Below, piece by piece: positions 62,520 through 64,000 of a DNA stretch of 64,000 nt; position 1 is the stretch's first letter; every line of letters starts with the position of its first letter. The notes under the pieces are model-generated. The model saw nothing but the letters and a program-made list of their open reading frames with translations. It made no database searches and was not told the DNA's origin. The DNA comes from Rhodonellum psychrophilum GCM71 = DSM 17998 (GTDB lineage: Bacteria; Bacteroidota; Bacteroidia; Cytophagales; Cyclobacteriaceae). The translations under genes and the position numbers were made by a program. The stretch is taken from assembly GCF_000381545.1 (NCBI RefSeq), contig NZ_KB906674.1, positions 25,276 through 89,275 on the forward strand, read 5' to 3'.

Positions 62520-63104
62520 TCATAACTCCTCGATATTTGCCAAAACAATCCCATAAACATAGAAACGAACAATCCGCAGCAAACTATAAAGAAGGTAAGT
62601 CCTTGGAAGCATTCCCCCAGCACCGCAGAGGAGTGCAGTGGCCGAAAAAGGGATTGGACTGACCGCTGCCACAATTATTAAAAAAGCCCCGTATTTTTTG
62701 AACAGATAAATCTGCTTCTTGAGGAGCCTATTTTTTATTTGCATGATTTTCCCATTGTTTTTCAATAAGCGGCCCAAAGTGAAATTCAAAAATCCAGCAA
62801 TATAAGAGATGATGGACAGCAGGCCAATACTGGTCAGATAGGAACTCATATGTTCCGTTTCTAAGGACCAAAGGATAAATACCTCCGGAGGAATGATCCC
62901 AAAAAGCACTTCCGAAACCACATACACGGTGATTACCATGGGCGGATTGTCATAAATACCGCCAAACCAAAGTTCCCGTTGCTCTTCACCGATGGTGTTT
63001 TTGATGAGCAAAAAAGCAAATATCAATATTGCCAAATATAAAAAGCCCCTGAGAATGTTTTTGACCAAAAATCTACTTTTCTCATTCAAGATTTCCTTTC
63101 CCAT
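62520..63104 (-). CDS. VTT-domain (DedA/SNARE-associated) membrane protein
   Basis: About 194 residues with four to five TM segments. It has the VTT-like stretch FGIIPPEVFILWSLE and LTSIGLLSIISYIAGFLNFTLGRLLKN, then FKKYGAFLIIVAAVSPIPFSATALLCGAGGML with the re-entrant Gly-Pro region. Members include DedA-type lipid flippases. ATG 63104 is chosen (MGKEILNEKS), and the frame is open to 63143. Confidence 0.78.
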   Translation of the reverse strand: MGKEILNEKSRFLVKNILRGFLYLAILIFAFLLIKNTIGEEQRELWFGGIYDNPPMVITVYVVSEVLFGIIPPEVFILWSLETEHMSSYLTSIGLLSIISYIAGFLNFTLGRLLKNNGKIMQIKNRLLKKQIYLFKKYGAFLIIVAAVSPIPFSATALLCGAGGMLPRTYLLYSLLRIVRFYVYGIVLANIEEL

Positions 63105-63241
63105 ATACCGTGGATTTAGGATTGAAACTGTGTTAAAAATCATAAGCCTAGGCCTAATTTACCATTTTAATATTTCCGATTCAGGGAACTCATTCTGTGA
63201 ATTTTCTTTTTCTTTGTGTACAGTATGTCAACAACGAGAAA

Positions 63242-63754
63242 ATGAAAGCAGATAAAAATAAAGTAGTATCGGTGGCCTATGAATTGCACGTGGACGACGG
63301 CGAAAATGGCAAGGTTTTTTACGAAAAAGTGACCAAGGATAAACCCTTTGAGTTTCTGTTCGGAACTGTGGGATTGTTGCCCAAGTTTGAAGCGGTCCTG
63401 ATGGGGAAATCAGCTGGGGAAACTTTCGAAGTTTTCATCGATTTTGAAAATGGCTATGGCGATTACGACGAAAGCAAGCGGGTAGTGGTTCCGAAGTCCA
63501 ATTTCAAGGAAGATGGGAAGAAAAACAAAGACATAATGAAAGTCGGCAGGGTCATCCCCATGCAGGACGATCAGGGCAACCAACTCCGTGGAGAAATCCT
63601 GAAGGTGGATTACAAAGGCATCCACATGGATTTCAATCCGCCGCTGGCAGGTTTTGACCTCTATTTTTCCGGCGAAGTGGTCAGTGTCAGAGAAGCCGAC
63701 CCCGAAGAACTCGAACATGGCCACGTCCACGGACCCGGTGGACACCAACATTAA
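63242..63754 (+). CDS. FKBP-type peptidyl-prolyl cis-trans isomerase, SlyD-like
   Basis: About 170 residues. FKBP half domains surround an inserted flap (KDKPFEFLFGTVGLLPKFE, AGETFEVFIDFENGYGDYDE, PKSNFKEDGKKNK). The C-terminus is His-rich (EHGHVHGPGGHQH), as in metal-binding SlyD. It catalyses proline isomerisation and chaperones folding in the cytoplasm, with possible nickel or zinc binding. ATG 63242 is the family start. Confidence 0.93.
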   Translation: MKADKNKVVSVAYELHVDDGENGKVFYEKVTKDKPFEFLFGTVGLLPKFEAVLMGKSAGETFEVFIDFENGYGDYDESKRVVVPKSNFKEDGKKNKDIMKVGRVIPMQDDQGNQLRGEILKVDYKGIHMDFNPPLAGFDLYFSGEVVSVREADPEELEHGHVHGPGGHQH

Positions 63755-63771
63755 AAATAAGTCCCTCTGTA

Positions 63772-63802
63772 TGGGCTGCATGAAACAGTTTCGCGCAGCC
63801 CA
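63772..63802 (+). terminator. Hairpin after slyD-like gene
   Basis: TGGGCTGC (63772-63779) pairs with GCAGCCCA (63795-63802) with a 15-nt loop, 18 bp after the stop. The following T-rich stretch is weak, so termination is likely but not certain. Confidence 0.55.
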
Positions 63803-63819
63803 CACAGCGGTTTTCTTGT

Positions 63820-64000
63820 CACTAGAATTCATTTTTTTCTTTGGGCCTTCTACGAAATCCTTTGTGCGCTCTGCATGAAGTGTTTTTTCACAAAGAGCGC
63901 AAAGTTTCACGCGAAGTCCGCAGAGGTTTTTTGGTACTAGAGTTTCTTTGTTTTTTTTCTTTGTGTCTTTTGCGAAAGCTTTGGAGTGTTCTGCGAGGAA
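63820..64000. repeat. Imperfect tandem repeat at the right edge
   Basis: Two modules of about 65 bp share ACTAGA, a T-rich run with TTCTTTG, then CTACGAAA or TTGCGAAAG, then TTTG or TTTGG, CTCTGC or TTCTGCGAG. The second begins near 63936. Between them lies ACAAAGAGCGCAAAGTTTCA. No gene is visible. The element continues beyond the window. Confidence 0.55.

Overview
The window is chromosomal DNA from a member of the Bacteroidota, most likely Cytophagales and close to Cyclobacteriaceae (Algoriphagus, Aquiflexum or Belliella-like). Supporting signs are a gldB gliding lipoprotein, a fused murF-alr gene, a DUF3127 protein, FAS1 lipoproteins, several lipoproteins with acidic residues just after the lipobox cysteine, NVEALA-like secreted peptides, few Shine-Dalgarno sites, and -7 elements of the TAnnTTTG type. 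I found no rRNA, tRNA, CRISPR array, phage or insertion sequence.

Layout. 0-7.5 kb: scpA, a flippase-like membrane protein, the murF-alr fusion, an MFS transporter, a Crp/Fnr regulator and a potassium channel. 7.6-24.6 kb: a large, mostly minus-strand exopolysaccharide locus with a radical SAM/SPASM enzyme, SLBB export protein, Wzz-like chain-length protein, Wzx-like flippase, GT2, Wzy-like polymerase, three GT4 enzymes, four methyltransferases and a terminal ridA. It is interrupted by a triple 193-bp structured repeat. 24.7-28.1 kb: two FAS1 lipoproteins around an AT-rich DUF1016-type nuclease gene and repeat debris. 28.6-42.5 kb: housekeeping genes (gldB, GT4, asnB, nth, an ECF sigma factor with a small partner, DUF3127, purEK, a membrane-anchored MutS-like ATPase), then a putative zinc-starvation operon (DUF3299 protein and COG0523 GTPase) behind a perfect 13-bp dyad.

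43.7-53.4 kb is the most unusual part. It holds a small HTH gene, a GT-C membrane glycosyltransferase and a DPM/GtrB-like GT2, followed by four tandem units. Each unit has a small secreted peptide with a conserved 40-45-residue leader and a variable cysteine-containing tail, then an intercistronic RNA hairpin, then a beta-propeller-like lipoprotein. Decayed copies of the GT2 3' end lie between the units, which shows that the array grew by duplication. The fourth peptide gene is degraded. I infer a surface peptide/propeller system with diversified peptides, possibly O-glycosylated by the upstream GT pair. No function is proven.

53.5-64 kb: an MscS channel, a type III polyketide synthase/methyltransferase/UbiA prenyltransferase cluster, a DUF4221 lipoprotein with a remnant of a second copy, a TRIC-like channel, uvrA, a VTT-domain membrane protein and a SlyD-like prolyl isomerase.
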